Positions 30,799 through 38,950 of a stretch of DNA of 64,000 bases are shown piece after piece (positions within the stretch are counted from its first letter, which is position 1; each line of letters opens with the position of its first letter). The notes under the pieces were generated by a model that was given only the letters and a program-made list of their open reading frames with translations, made no database searches and was not told the DNA's origin. Both the position numbers and the translations under genes were made by a program. Source of the DNA: Georgfuchsia toluolica (GTDB lineage Bacteria; Pseudomonadota; Gammaproteobacteria; Burkholderiales; Rhodocyclaceae); the NCBI RefSeq assembly GCF_907163265.1, contig NZ_CAJQUM010000001.1, positions 372,001 to 436,000 on the forward strand, in the 5' to 3' direction.

Positions 30799-33700
30799 AT
30801 GACTGTCGATCTGCTCGCCATCGACGAATCCTCGCGTGTCCGCGCACTCGATGTCGAGTCCTTTATCGTCGAAGCTCCCGCCGGTGCGGGCAAGACCGAG
30901 CTGCTGACGCAGCGCTATCTGCGCCTGCTGGCGCTGGTGCAGGAGCCGGAAGAAATCATCGCCATCACCTTTACCAACAAGGCGGCGGCGGAAATGCGCA
31001 CGCGCATCCTGCTTAGTTTGTCGTCCGCCATGCAACCCGCAACCATGGCAGCGGAGCCGCACAAGCAGATCACGCGCAGGCTCGCGCTCGACGCGCTGAC
31101 CCGCGACGCCGAATGCGGCTGGCAGCTGTTGCAAACCCCGGCTCGCTTGCGCATTACGACCATTGATGCATTGAGCGCCAGCCTCGCGCGGCAAATGCCC
31201 TTCCTCTCCCGTTTCGGCGCGCAGCCCGCCATCAGCGACGACAGCGCCGCGCACTACGATGCCGCCGCGTTGCGCACGCTGGCATTGCTCGAAAACGACG
31301 CCGACGCCGGGTGCACGATGGAAGAGGCCTTGCGCTACTTCCACAACGATAGCGCGCGCCTGCAAAAGCTGCTGGTGTCCATGCTCGAACGGCGCGACCA
31401 GTGGCTGGTCCATCTCGATAGCGCCGAACAACACGAAGGCGGCGCCATCGCCGCGCTGGTCGCCAGCGATCTTGTCCGCGCCGGCCTGGTCATCGATGCA
31501 ACGATGCAATCGCAACTCATGCCCATCGCGCGCTATGCCGCCGGCAACCTCCTTGCTGCCAACAGCGATTCGCCAATCACGCTGTTGGCGGATTGGACCA
31601 AATCGTTGGGAGTAGGTGAAAATAGTAAAAATACCGTCATCCCCGCGCAGGCGGGGATCCAGAGGTCTTCAAAACCCATGGATTTCCGCCTGCGCGGGGA
31701 TGACGAGGAGGGATGCGGGAATGACGAAGAGGGATGCGGAGATGACGACAAATGCCTTGCCGACATCGACCTCTGGCGCGGCCTCGTCGCCTTGCTGCTC
31801 ACCAACAGCGGCACCTTGCGCAAACGCTTCGACAAAAACATGGGCCTGCCCGCCGAGAAGGATGCCAAGCCCTTCAAGGAGACGCTTGCCGATGTCATCG
31901 ATACCCTCGCGCAAACGCCGGGCGCTGAAGCCGCCCTGGCGCGCATCCAGTTGCTGCCAGAGCCGAAACTGGATACGGAAGAGGCGCGCATCGTCGGCAT
32001 CTTCGCGCGCCTGCTCAAGCTCGCCGCCGCGCAACTGTGGACCGTGTTCCAGCAGCAGCGCGAAGTCGATTTCATCGAGATCGCGCAACGTGCCCTGTCC
32101 GCACTCGGCGACGAGGCGACGCCGACCAATCTCCAGCTCAAGCTCGATTACCGCATCAGCCATTTGCTGGTCGACGAGTTCCAGGACACCAGTCCAGCGC
32201 AGGTTACGCTGCTGGAGCGGCTCACCGCCGGCTGGCAACCGGGCGACGGGCGCACGCTGTTTGTCGTCGGCGACCCCATGCAATCCATCTACCGCTTCCG
32301 CAAGGCCGACGTCGGCCTCTTCCTGCAAGCGCGCCAAAGTGGTATCGGCGGCATCGGCCTGGAATCGCTGCGCCTCAACCGCAACAACCGCTCGCATCCC
32401 GAAGTGGTGAACTGGATCAACGCCACCTTCCCCGCAGTCTTCCCGCCCGCCGACAATCCACAAACCGGCGCGGTGAAGTTCGCCGTGTCGGTCGCCACCA
32501 AATCATCCGCCGCTACCGCGGGCGTATTCATGCATCCGGTATTGGTCGCCAAGGATTCCGAAAATGCTGGGGGCGACGAAGCGCGACAGGTCATTGCCAT
32601 CCTCCGCGCCGAGCGCGCCGCGCACCCGGCCGGCAGCATTGCCATCCTCGTCCGCGCCCGCAGTCATCTCGATGCGCTGGTCACCGAATTGCAGCGCAGC
32701 GCGCCGGAGCTGCGCTATCAGGCGGTGGAAATTGAGGCCCTGGTTGAGCGCCAGGTGGTGCAGGATCTGCTGGCCCTCACGCGCGCCCTGCATCATCGTG
32801 GCGACCGCGTTAACTGGCTGGCGGTATTGCGTGCGCCCTGGTGCGGCCTCACCTTGCCCGACCTGCATGCGCTCGCTGCCGACGATCACGGCAGCACGGT
32901 CTGGCAATTGGTGAATGATGCCGCGCGCATTGAACGCATGTCCGCCGACGGCCAGCAGCGCCTGCTACACCTGCGTGCCGTATTTACCGAAGCTCTGGCA
33001 CAGCAGGGCCGCCTGCGCACACGGCGCTGGGTCGAAGCCGTGTGGCGCATGCTCGGCGGCGAAGCCTGCCTGCACGATGCCGCCGAACGTGTCAATGCCG
33101 AGGCCTACTTCCACCTCATCGACCAACTCGATGCCGGCGGTGGCTTCACGCTCGACCGGCTGGATCGCGAGATCGCCTCGCTCTATGCCGAACCCGATAA
33201 GAATGCTGATGGCATTGACAGTCCGGCCATCCAGATCATGACCGTGCACAAATCCAAGGGGCTGGAATTCGACGCTGTCATCCTGCCCGGCCTGCACCGC
33301 GCGCCGCGCAACGGCGACAACAGCCTGCTGCTGTGGGAAGAGTTCGTCGATGGTCACGGCCACGAGCATCTGGTCATCGCCCCGGTCAAGCCGCGCCGCG
33401 GCGGCAACGACAAACGTCCGAGCGCCTACGATTATCTGCGCACCCTCGATGCCGAACGCGAGAGCAACGAGAGCAACCGCGTTCTCTACGTCGCCGCCAC
33501 CCGCGCCATCCGCGCCCTGCACCTCGTCGCTGCCGCGACAGTGCAAACGAAAGAGGAGGGCGACGTACTCAAGCCGCCAGTGAAAGGCTCGTCCCTCGCT
33601 GCACTGTGGCCCGCAGTCGAAGCCGAGTTCGAAGCAGCCCGTCATTCCCGCAAAAGCGGGAATCCAGCGACTTTAGATTTGGAGGCCAACTCGCTCGCTG

Positions 33701-34368
33701 GCTTCATCCCTAAACTCACGCGCATCGCTTCGCCCGCAATCCCCGCTTATCTGCAAGGCGATGCCACCGAGGCTGCCACCGTTCGTGCAGAGCCTGTCGA
33801 AGCACAAGACGACACGATCGAGATCAGCCGTTCCCTCCTCGCCGACATCGGCACGCTCGCCCACCGCACCCTCGAACTCATTGCGCAGGACGGCCTCGAT
33901 CAATGGAACGTCGAGCGCGTCAAGGCATCGCAACCGGCGTTCAGGCGCTGGCTGCAGGGCAGGGGGCATGCAGCGTCGGTGCTCGACGATGCAGCAACTC
34001 AGGTGCAGGAGGCAGTCAGCAATGCCATCAGCAGCGAAGCGGGACGCTGGATACTCTCGAAGCGAGACGAAGCGGGCAACGAACTCGCGCTCACCAGCAG
34101 CCAAGATGGAAGAACCCTATCGAATGTAATCGACCGCACCTTTGTCGAAAATGGCGCGCGCTGGATCATCGACTACAAGACAGCCCGCTTTGAACCAGAT
34201 GCTCCAGAGTCAGACCTGAAAGCCCGCGCCGAAATCTACCGCCCGCAACTGGAGCGCTACGCTACGCTATTTGCTGAAGAAGGCTTGTCAATCCGTTTGG
34301 GAATATTTTTTCTGAGTCAGGGAAGGTTGTCAGAACTGGCATTGAAAAGGTCTGGACAAGACTTGTAG
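30799..34368 (+). CDS. AddA-like UvrD/RecB helicase-nuclease
   Basis: This 1189-residue protein has the superfamily I helicase motif set: Walker A EAPAGAGKTELL with Lys32, AITFTNKAAAEMRTRIL, LLVDEFQDTSPAQ near 457, VVGDPMQSIYRFRKADV, IMTVHKSKGLEFDAV near 811, and RVLYVAATRA near 894. The C-terminus has a RecB-type nuclease core, VIDRTF and IIDYKTARF near 1124. With the addB-like gene it should process double-strand breaks for RecA. Three in-frame inserts correspond to dispersed repeats (about residues 279-317, 948-960 and 995-1003). ATG 30799 is the only good start. Confidence 0.9.
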   Translation: MTVDLLAIDESSRVRALDVESFIVEAPAGAGKTELLTQRYLRLLALVQEPEEIIAITFTNKAAAEMRTRILLSLSSAMQPATMAAEPHKQITRRLALDALTRDAECGWQLLQTPARLRITTIDALSASLARQMPFLSRFGAQPAISDDSAAHYDAAALRTLALLENDADAGCTMEEALRYFHNDSARLQKLLVSMLERRDQWLVHLDSAEQHEGGAIAALVASDLVRAGLVIDATMQSQLMPIARYAAGNLLAANSDSPITLLADWTKSLGVGENSKNTVIPAQAGIQRSSKPMDFRLRGDDEEGCGNDEEGCGDDDKCLADIDLWRGLVALLLTNSGTLRKRFDKNMGLPAEKDAKPFKETLADVIDTLAQTPGAEAALARIQLLPEPKLDTEEARIVGIFARLLKLAAAQLWTVFQQQREVDFIEIAQRALSALGDEATPTNLQLKLDYRISHLLVDEFQDTSPAQVTLLERLTAGWQPGDGRTLFVVGDPMQSIYRFRKADVGLFLQARQSGIGGIGLESLRLNRNNRSHPEVVNWINATFPAVFPPADNPQTGAVKFAVSVATKSSAATAGVFMHPVLVAKDSENAGGDEARQVIAILRAERAAHPAGSIAILVRARSHLDALVTELQRSAPELRYQAVEIEALVERQVVQDLLALTRALHHRGDRVNWLAVLRAPWCGLTLPDLHALAADDHGSTVWQLVNDAARIERMSADGQQRLLHLRAVFTEALAQQGRLRTRRWVEAVWRMLGGEACLHDAAERVNAEAYFHLIDQLDAGGGFTLDRLDREIASLYAEPDKNADGIDSPAIQIMTVHKSKGLEFDAVILPGLHRAPRNGDNSLLLWEEFVDGHGHEHLVIAPVKPRRGGNDKRPSAYDYLRTLDAERESNESNRVLYVAATRAIRALHLVAAATVQTKEEGDVLKPPVKGSSLAALWPAVEAEFEAARHSRKSGNPATLDLEANSLAGFIPKLTRIASPAIPAYLQGDATEAATVRAEPVEAQDDTIEISRSLLADIGTLAHRTLELIAQDGLDQWNVERVKASQPAFRRWLQGRGHAASVLDDAATQVQEAVSNAISSEAGRWILSKRDEAGNELALTSSQDGRTLSNVIDRTFVENGARWIIDYKTARFEPDAPESDLKARAEIYRPQLERYATLFAEEGLSIRLGIFFLSQGRLSELALKRSGQDL
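31635..31705. repeat. CGTCATTCCCGCG-type palindrome inside the addA-like gene
   Basis: The outer arms CGTCATCCCCGCGCAGG and CCTGCGCGGGGATGACG are perfect inverted repeats. The middle (ATCCAGAGGTCTT...CAAAACCCATGGATT) is nearly identical to the intergenic copy at 40290-40366. It is translated in frame as TVIPAQAGIQRSSKPM and so on. Confidence 0.85.
31699..31749 (+). repeat. 21-bp tandem repeat at the edge of the addA-like insert
   Basis: Units at 31699-31719 and 31720-31740 differ at three positions, and a 9-nt third start follows. They encode DDEEGCG NDEEGCG DDD. This adds an acidic linker directly after the palindrome. Confidence 0.75.
33640..33680 (+). repeat. half palindrome (CGTCATTCCCGC) inside the addA-like gene
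   Basis: CGTCATTCCCGC-AAAA-GCGGGAAT is a short hairpin with the downstream CCAGCGACTT also seen at 38075-38166. It is translated in frame as RHSRKSGNPAT. Confidence 0.75.
33781..33806 (+). repeat. GAGCCTGTCGAAG-type repeat inside the addA-like gene
   Basis: GTTCGTGCAGAGCCTGTCGAAG resembles a repeat widespread in proteobacteria whose translation reads V-x-x-EPVE. Here it reads VRAEPVEAQ, between two non-conserved stretches. Recognition is from memory of that repeat. Confidence 0.5.
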
Positions 34369-34386
34369 GTATGTCAATTCTGACAT

Positions 34387-34730
34387 ATGCCAAAACGCAT
34401 GAGTAAGCGCGAAAACCGTTGCTGTGGCTGCACGGTCAAGTCAAAACGCCACCTTTCTCGGCAGTTGCACGAATTGAAGCGGGCATGCTACTGCGGCGCC
34501 TGCAAGAGGGTGGCAATATTTCGTTGCCACACTCACGGCCCATGCCGAGTATTGGTCGAGGTTGTCCATTGGGAATCCCCGACGAAAACCGTACATGGAG
34601 GGTTGAGTATTACGTGGATGCGCTGGCCGTCGTCATACTTGAGGTATTTGCCAAGACAACCAGTCAAACGCCACAAACGGTTATTGATGTCTGCAAATCG
34701 AGATTGAAGTGTTACAAATCACTCGCGTGA
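34387..34730 (+). pseudogene. HigB/RelE-like (Gp49 type) toxin, N-terminus frameshifted
   Basis: The frame ending at 34730 encodes a RelE/HigB Gp49-like toxin: LWLHGQVKTPPFSAVARIEA, PHSRPMPSIG, and TPQTVIDVCKSRLKCY. The natural start would be ATG 34387 or 34399 (MPKRMSKRE), but that frame differs by one base. Adding one A to the run 34412-34415 joins it to PLLWLHGQ. Without it, only the internal TTG 34419, with no evident ribosome site, is available. The antitoxin gene follows 11 nt after the stop, the usual higB-higA order. Either an inactivated toxin or a sequencing error. Confidence 0.75.
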
Positions 34731-34741
34731 GGATAGAAGCC

Positions 34742-35059
34742 ATGAAGACCACCAAATTGGAACGCCTCAAAGCCGCCGGCTGGAAAGTCGGCAATGCGGA
34801 AGACTTTCTGCAATTGAGTGACGAAGAAGCACAGTTCGTTGCGCTCAGGCTCTCGCTGATCAATGCAGTAAAGAAATCGCGCATCAAGCGCAACCTTTCG
34901 CAAATCGAACTGGCGCAACGCATAAAATCGAGCCAGTCGCGCATCGCCAAAATCGAGGCGGGCGATTCCTCGGTGTCGCTGGATTTGATCGTTTGTGCGC
35001 TTATTGCGAGCGGCGCCAAAGCGAAAGATATTCAGGAAGCGTTTCTGTCGCCGAAATGA
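34742..35059 (+). CDS. HigA-like XRE-family antitoxin
   Basis: This 105-residue protein has a Cro/C1-type HTH at about residues 45-100 (KRNLSQIELAQRIKSSQSRIAKIEAGD). The N-terminal part, MKTTKLERLKAAGWKVGNAE and EFLxLSDEE-like, is typical of HigA antitoxins paired with Gp49-type toxins. GAGG 9 nt upstream supports ATG 34742. It follows the damaged toxin gene, so it may persist as an orphan regulator. Confidence 0.85.
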   Translation: MKTTKLERLKAAGWKVGNAEDFLQLSDEEAQFVALRLSLINAVKKSRIKRNLSQIELAQRIKSSQSRIAKIEAGDSSVSLDLIVCALIASGAKAKDIQEAFLSPK

Positions 35060-35122
35060 AGCTCGTAAATCACCGAAAAAGAGGACTATGTAGTTGAATA
35101 AGCAATCAACGAGAGAGCCTGT

Positions 35123-35395
35123 ATGGCAACCATGAGTTTCAGCATCCCTGATGACGTGAAAGATCGCTTTAACAAAGCGTTTGCGGATGCGAACAAGAGC
35201 GCTGTCGTGACCAAACTGATGCTGGACGCGCTGGATCAGATCGATCACAAGCGTCGTAGCGACAAAGCTGTCCGCCGTATTTTGAATCGGCACGCAAAGA
35301 ATAAAGGGCCGTATATCTCGACAGAGGAGATTTTAAGAACGCGTGACCAGATTCGGGCCGAATCCGATTCCGCGCATGGAATACGGCGCAAGTGA
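35123..35395 (+). CDS. Ribbon-helix-helix antitoxin-like protein, orphan
   Basis: This 90-residue protein starts MATMSFSIPDDVKDRFNKAF, the beta strand plus helix pattern of CopG/ParD-type DNA-binding antitoxins, followed by a basic C-terminal half. GAGAG lies 5 nt before ATG 35123. No toxin gene follows: the next 150 nt contain no PIN or RelE-like frame. It may be the leftover antitoxin of a second module. The assignment rests on the N-terminal pattern only. Confidence 0.6.
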   Translation: MATMSFSIPDDVKDRFNKAFADANKSAVVTKLMLDALDQIDHKRRSDKAVRRILNRHAKNKGPYISTEEILRTRDQIRAESDSAHGIRRK

Positions 35396-35546
35396 GACCG
35401 AATGGAATGGAGTTGAAAAATATTCGACCCCGTTGCCCACTTCTCATGGCATCCCGTTTTGATGGAGATGCTGGCGTGACAAGGAAAGCAATTCAAAGCC
35501 GGAGCAATTGGCCTCGATCCAGTTGATCTTTTTCTAGGAGCAAGTC

Positions 35547-36329
35547 TTGTTCAAGTTCATCGGCGTTATTGTTGGCTATTACCTGCTCGGTATATTCGGG
35601 GCCATCCTCGGCTTCTTGATCGGATCTACCATCGACCGTGTCCGCGCCTATGGTACGGGCGGGTTCAACCCGGTTGGCAACGCCCAGCGCCAGGCCGTGT
35701 TTCTCGAAACCATGTTTGTCTCGCTGGGCAAGCTGGCCAAGGCCGATGGACGGGTATCCGAAGAAGAGATCGCTCACACCGAAGCGCTGATGCAAAAGCT
35801 CGGCATGACGACCGAGCACCGGCAGCAGGCGATCGGGCTCTTCAAGCGCGGCACCGAACCGTCCTGCGATCTCGAATCGTTATACGCCCGCTTCATGGCA
35901 GCTTGCGGCCATACCCGTCACCTGAAACAGGTGTTGCTGGTGTACCTGATCGCGATGGCGCTGACTGATGGTCATGTCCATGCCGCCGAAGAAACCCTGC
36001 TTGCCGACATCGCCGGCCGCCTTGGCTACAGCCCGGCCGAGTTCCGGCAGCTGATGGAGATGGTCACGAACCAGGCCCATTTCGCCTCCGGCCAGCCGAG
36101 TAGCGAAAAGGCGCTGGAGGATGCCTACAAGGCCCTGGGCGTTACCCCGGACAATAGCGACCAGGAAATCAAGCGCGCCTATCGCAAGCTGATGAGCCAG
36201 TACCATCCAGACAAGCTGATCGGCCAAGGCATGCCGGATGACATGGTGGCAATGGCGACGGAGAAGGCGAAGGAAATCCAGCTCGCCTACGACCTGATCG
36301 AGAAGAGTCGGCGTGCGGACGGGGGTTAA
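35547..36329 (+). CDS. djlA: DjlA-like membrane co-chaperone (TerB + J domain)
   Basis: This 260-residue protein has one N-terminal membrane helix rich in glycine (about 5-28), a TerB-like helical domain (about 50-175), and a C-terminal J domain with the HPD motif in SQYHPDKL near residue 219. DjlA stimulates DnaK at the membrane. The start is TTG 35547, with AGGAG 7 nt upstream; no ATG gives the helix. It is an independent gene between the TA remnant and an unknown gene. Confidence 0.88.
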   Translation: MFKFIGVIVGYYLLGIFGAILGFLIGSTIDRVRAYGTGGFNPVGNAQRQAVFLETMFVSLGKLAKADGRVSEEEIAHTEALMQKLGMTTEHRQQAIGLFKRGTEPSCDLESLYARFMAACGHTRHLKQVLLVYLIAMALTDGHVHAAEETLLADIAGRLGYSPAEFRQLMEMVTNQAHFASGQPSSEKALEDAYKALGVTPDNSDQEIKRAYRKLMSQYHPDKLIGQGMPDDMVAMATEKAKEIQLAYDLIEKSRRADGG

Positions 36330-36491
36330 AAGGACGGCGAAATGCATGGTTGGTATTGGCGCGGAACCATTTGCTTATTCAGCGTTTCCCTAATCAGGCT
36401 TTGCATGATCGAATAGTCGTGAAGATTTGGATTTCGATTTAATTCGCCGGGGTAGTGGAACGCTGATTCGGACTTCGAAACCATACAACTC

Positions 36492-37043
36492 ATGATGATC
36501 GATAACCAGATCGAATCTCCAGAGTCATTCATGGCCATGTATGTCACGCCCGGCCGTGACCGACCCAACGCGCCGCAGGATGTCGTGCTCGCTCGCTATG
36601 AGGGGTGCGAAGGCATGGCCTGCATGCTCATCGAGTATGCGCAGAAGCTGGCGTTCGACGAAGGCATGGAGCGGAAGGTGCTGCACCAGTTCCATCAAGG
36701 GCTGCTGGCCGAGCCTTCGAATCTGAGCGCGCAGGAGTCGGTGTGGGTCATGCACCGGCTGGCGGAGCTGCTGGATTGGGGCCGCTGGTTTTCGAAGAAT
36801 GATTTACTGGCGGTACAGCAGCACGCTTTCGCGCTCTTCACTCCAACTGGATTCGTCGGCTTGCAGCAACTGGTCGAGATCGGCCGGCGCAGCGGCGGGG
36901 TTGTCCACCCATTCGCGCAGCAGCGGGCTGCCGTTGATGACGTCGATGGCGAGCTTGTCCAGCTCGTATTCGTAGGCAAAGTCGCGCCACAGCGCGTAGT
37001 CCGGATAGAGGCGGCGGATGGCCTTGAAGGCCAGCGCATATAG
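36492..37043 (+). CDS. Conserved unknown protein; 3' end overlaps namZ-like gene
   Basis: The first about 100 residues (MMIDNQIESPESFMAMYVTP onward, with RPNAPQDV and WVMHRLAELLDW) are clearly paralogous to the 105-residue protein at 42482-42799. The paralogue stops soon after the shared WVMxRLAELLxW motif, but this frame continues 240 nt into the antisense of the NamZ-like gene. The last 80 residues are therefore probably not native, and the original stop seems lost. Function unknown; I recall small betaproteobacterial proteins of this type carrying the vague name 'ATPase with chaperone activity', without support in the sequence. Confidence 0.65.
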   Translation: MMIDNQIESPESFMAMYVTPGRDRPNAPQDVVLARYEGCEGMACMLIEYAQKLAFDEGMERKVLHQFHQGLLAEPSNLSAQESVWVMHRLAELLDWGRWFSKNDLLAVQQHAFALFTPTGFVGLQQLVEIGRRSGGVVHPFAQQRAAVDDVDGELVQLVFVGKVAPQRVVRIEAADGLEGQRI

Positions 37044-38012
37044 GCGCCAGGGGCGGAAGGCGGCGTGGTCGTAGCCGGCGTTTTCGACATGCACCTGGAA
37101 TGCTGAACACAGCTTGCCGGCATGCTTGTGAAAAGTGGGTTCGAACCAGCACGGGCGCACGATGCAGCCTTGCAGCCAGTGCGGCGCCAGCGCCTGCATT
37201 TCGCGCAGCACTTGCACGGCATCGATGTCGGGCGCGCCGAGCACTTCAAGCGGGCGTGTGGTGCCGCGGCCTTCGGAGAGCGTGGTGCCTTCGAGCAGCA
37301 CCGAGCCGGGATAGCAGCGCGCCATCCACAGGGTGGGCGCATTCGGACTCGGGTTGACCCAGGTGCGCGATTCGAGCGGCCAGCCGTAGCCCGGCGCGCG
37401 TTCGGGTTCCCAGCCGTGCATGGTCACCACTTGATAGTCGAGATCGAGGCGCAGCGTATTGACGAACCAGTGGCCGAGTTCTCCCAGTGTGAGGCCGTGT
37501 CGCATCGGCAGCGTGCCGGCGCCGACGAAGCTCTCCCATCCTGCCTGCAGGCGCAGCCCTTCGACGGGACGGCCGATGGGGTTGGGGCGGTCGAGCACCC
37601 ACACGGCTTTGCCAAGGCGCGCCGCCTCTTCGAGCACGTAGCGCAGCGTGGTCTCGAAAGTGTAGATGCGGCAACCGAGGTCGAGCAGATCGACCAGCAG
37701 CACGTCGAAGCTGTCCATCATCGCCGCCGTGGGACGCCGCACTTCGCCGTAGAGGCTGAACACCGGGATGCCGAGCACGGGATCGACAAAGTCGGGCGAC
37801 TCGATCATGTTGTCCTGCTTGTCGCCGCGCAGGCCATGCTGCGGGCCGAAGGCCGCGCTGAGCGTGATGCCGTCGAGCGCGCCGAGCACGTCGAGCGAAT
37901 GGCGCAGCTCGCGCGTGACCGAGGCGGAATGCGCGAGCAGGGCGACACGACGGCCGGCCAGCGGACGGTGCAGCGCGGGTTCTTCGATCAAACGGTCGAT
38001 GCCGAACTTCAA
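36804..38012 (-). CDS. NamZ-like (DUF1343) exo-beta-N-acetylmuramidase
   Basis: This 402-residue protein has family landmarks GRRVALLAHSAS, FGPQHGLRGDKQDNM, FSLYGEVRRPT, LLVDLLDLGCRIYTFETTL, VLDRPNPIGRPVEG and EGTTLSEGRGTTRPLE. Characterised NamZ enzymes remove terminal MurNAc from peptidoglycan fragments and are exported. Here the N-terminus MKFGIDRLIEEPALHRPLAG shows no signal peptide, so a cytoplasmic role in wall recycling is inferred. The DOMON-like gene lies upstream on the same strand across a palindromic repeat. Confidence 0.88.
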   Translation of the reverse strand: MKFGIDRLIEEPALHRPLAGRRVALLAHSASVTRELRHSLDVLGALDGITLSAAFGPQHGLRGDKQDNMIESPDFVDPVLGIPVFSLYGEVRRPTAAMMDSFDVLLVDLLDLGCRIYTFETTLRYVLEEAARLGKAVWVLDRPNPIGRPVEGLRLQAGWESFVGAGTLPMRHGLTLGELGHWFVNTLRLDLDYQVVTMHGWEPERAPGYGWPLESRTWVNPSPNAPTLWMARCYPGSVLLEGTTLSEGRGTTRPLEVLGAPDIDAVQVLREMQALAPHWLQGCIVRPCWFEPTFHKHAGKLCSAFQVHVENAGYDHAAFRPWRLYALAFKAIRRLYPDYALWRDFAYEYELDKLAIDVINGSPLLREWVDNPAAAPADLDQLLQADESSWSEERESVLLYRQ

Positions 38013-38074
38013 GGTTCATTCTCCTTGGTGCGTGCGTAGTAGCGAGACGCGTTGATGACGAATCATCTACAAAC

Positions 38075-38166
38075 ATTCGTCATTCCGCGAAGACGGGAAT
38101 CCAGCGACTTGCTGGTAAAAAGACCCTGGATCCCCGCCTGCGCGGGAATGGCATAAAAATACGAAT
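38075..38166. repeat. CGTCATTCCCGCG-type palindrome between DOMON-like and namZ-like genes
   Basis: The ends ATTCGTCATTCC and ACGAAT frame an internal hairpin with CCGCG...CGGGAATCC and GGATCCCCGCCTGCGCGGG. The element lies wholly in the intergenic gap and shares GGAATCCAGCGACTT with the intragenic copy at 33640. Confidence 0.8.
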
Positions 38167-38191
38167 GTTTCGATTTCAATGCGTCGCTCCA

Positions 38192-38740
38192 CTAGATGTG
38201 TACCGACGGTGCGGCGAGGCGCAGTATAAAGCCGCCGCGATGATGGAAATCCGGTTTGCTGCGCGGATGGCGCAAGGCCCAGTACGAGAGGCCGCCTGCC
38301 TTGTCTTCGACGACGGCCGTGAGGCCGATGCGCAAGGCGCGGCCGGCGAATTCGCCGAGGTGAAGCTGCGCTTCGAGTACCAGGCCATCGGGCTGCGTTT
38401 GCAGCGTAATGCACGGCGGCGCGACGGGAACCAGCGCCGCCATTCCGGTACGATAACGGGCGAAGCGGTAGGTGGCCCATGCGCGGGATGGCGCGAAATT
38501 GCATTCGACATAAGCCGGGCGGTCTTCCGTCGTGATGAACGCTTCAAAGCAGGTATGGCGCCACAGCTCGTCCCTGTGCCGTACCGCGATGTGTGCTGGC
38601 AGGGCGATGCGCTCGACAGCGCCTCGAATGACGTAGCGCAAGCGAAACCAGCCGTCCGCGCCGCGTTTGGCGCTGGCGGTGAAGCGCTCGATCGTGTCCG
38701 TTGCCTGGCTGTGATGGCATGTCAGCGGCAGGTCATTCAT
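38192..38740 (-). CDS. DOMON-like domain protein
   Basis: This 182-residue beta-rich protein has RYVIRGAVERIALPA, RRDELWxHTCFEAF-like RHRDELWRHTCFEAFI, and ECNFAPSRAWATYRFARYR, matching the DOMON-like family that often accompanies DUF1343 genes. Its role is not established. ATG 38740 (MNDLPLTCHHSQATD) is used; a GTG three codons upstream is possible. It shares direction with the NamZ-like gene. Confidence 0.75.
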   Translation of the reverse strand: MNDLPLTCHHSQATDTIERFTASAKRGADGWFRLRYVIRGAVERIALPAHIAVRHRDELWRHTCFEAFITTEDRPAYVECNFAPSRAWATYRFARYRTGMAALVPVAPPCITLQTQPDGLVLEAQLHLGEFAGRALRIGLTAVVEDKAGGLSYWALRHPRSKPDFHHRGGFILRLAAPSVHI

Positions 38741-38950
38741 GGTGTGCACAAATTACTCATCCCTCCGCCTTGGCGGGTACCTCAGTGGCAATTGATTTCC
38801 GAATGATAGTGGAGTCGAGGCCCGCACTTGCAATTTGTAACTGCAGACCCCGCTATCCATTGATTTACACTGCCTGGCGTTCTCCTGAGCCGGAGTTGAA
38901 ATTTGAACAAAGATTACAATCCGAAATTGTGAATAATCGGATTGGTAATC

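Noticed and set aside
31620-31760. CRISPR-like array in the addA-like gene
   Set aside because: The repeats are one palindrome and a 21-bp tandem without spacers; they are translated in frame.
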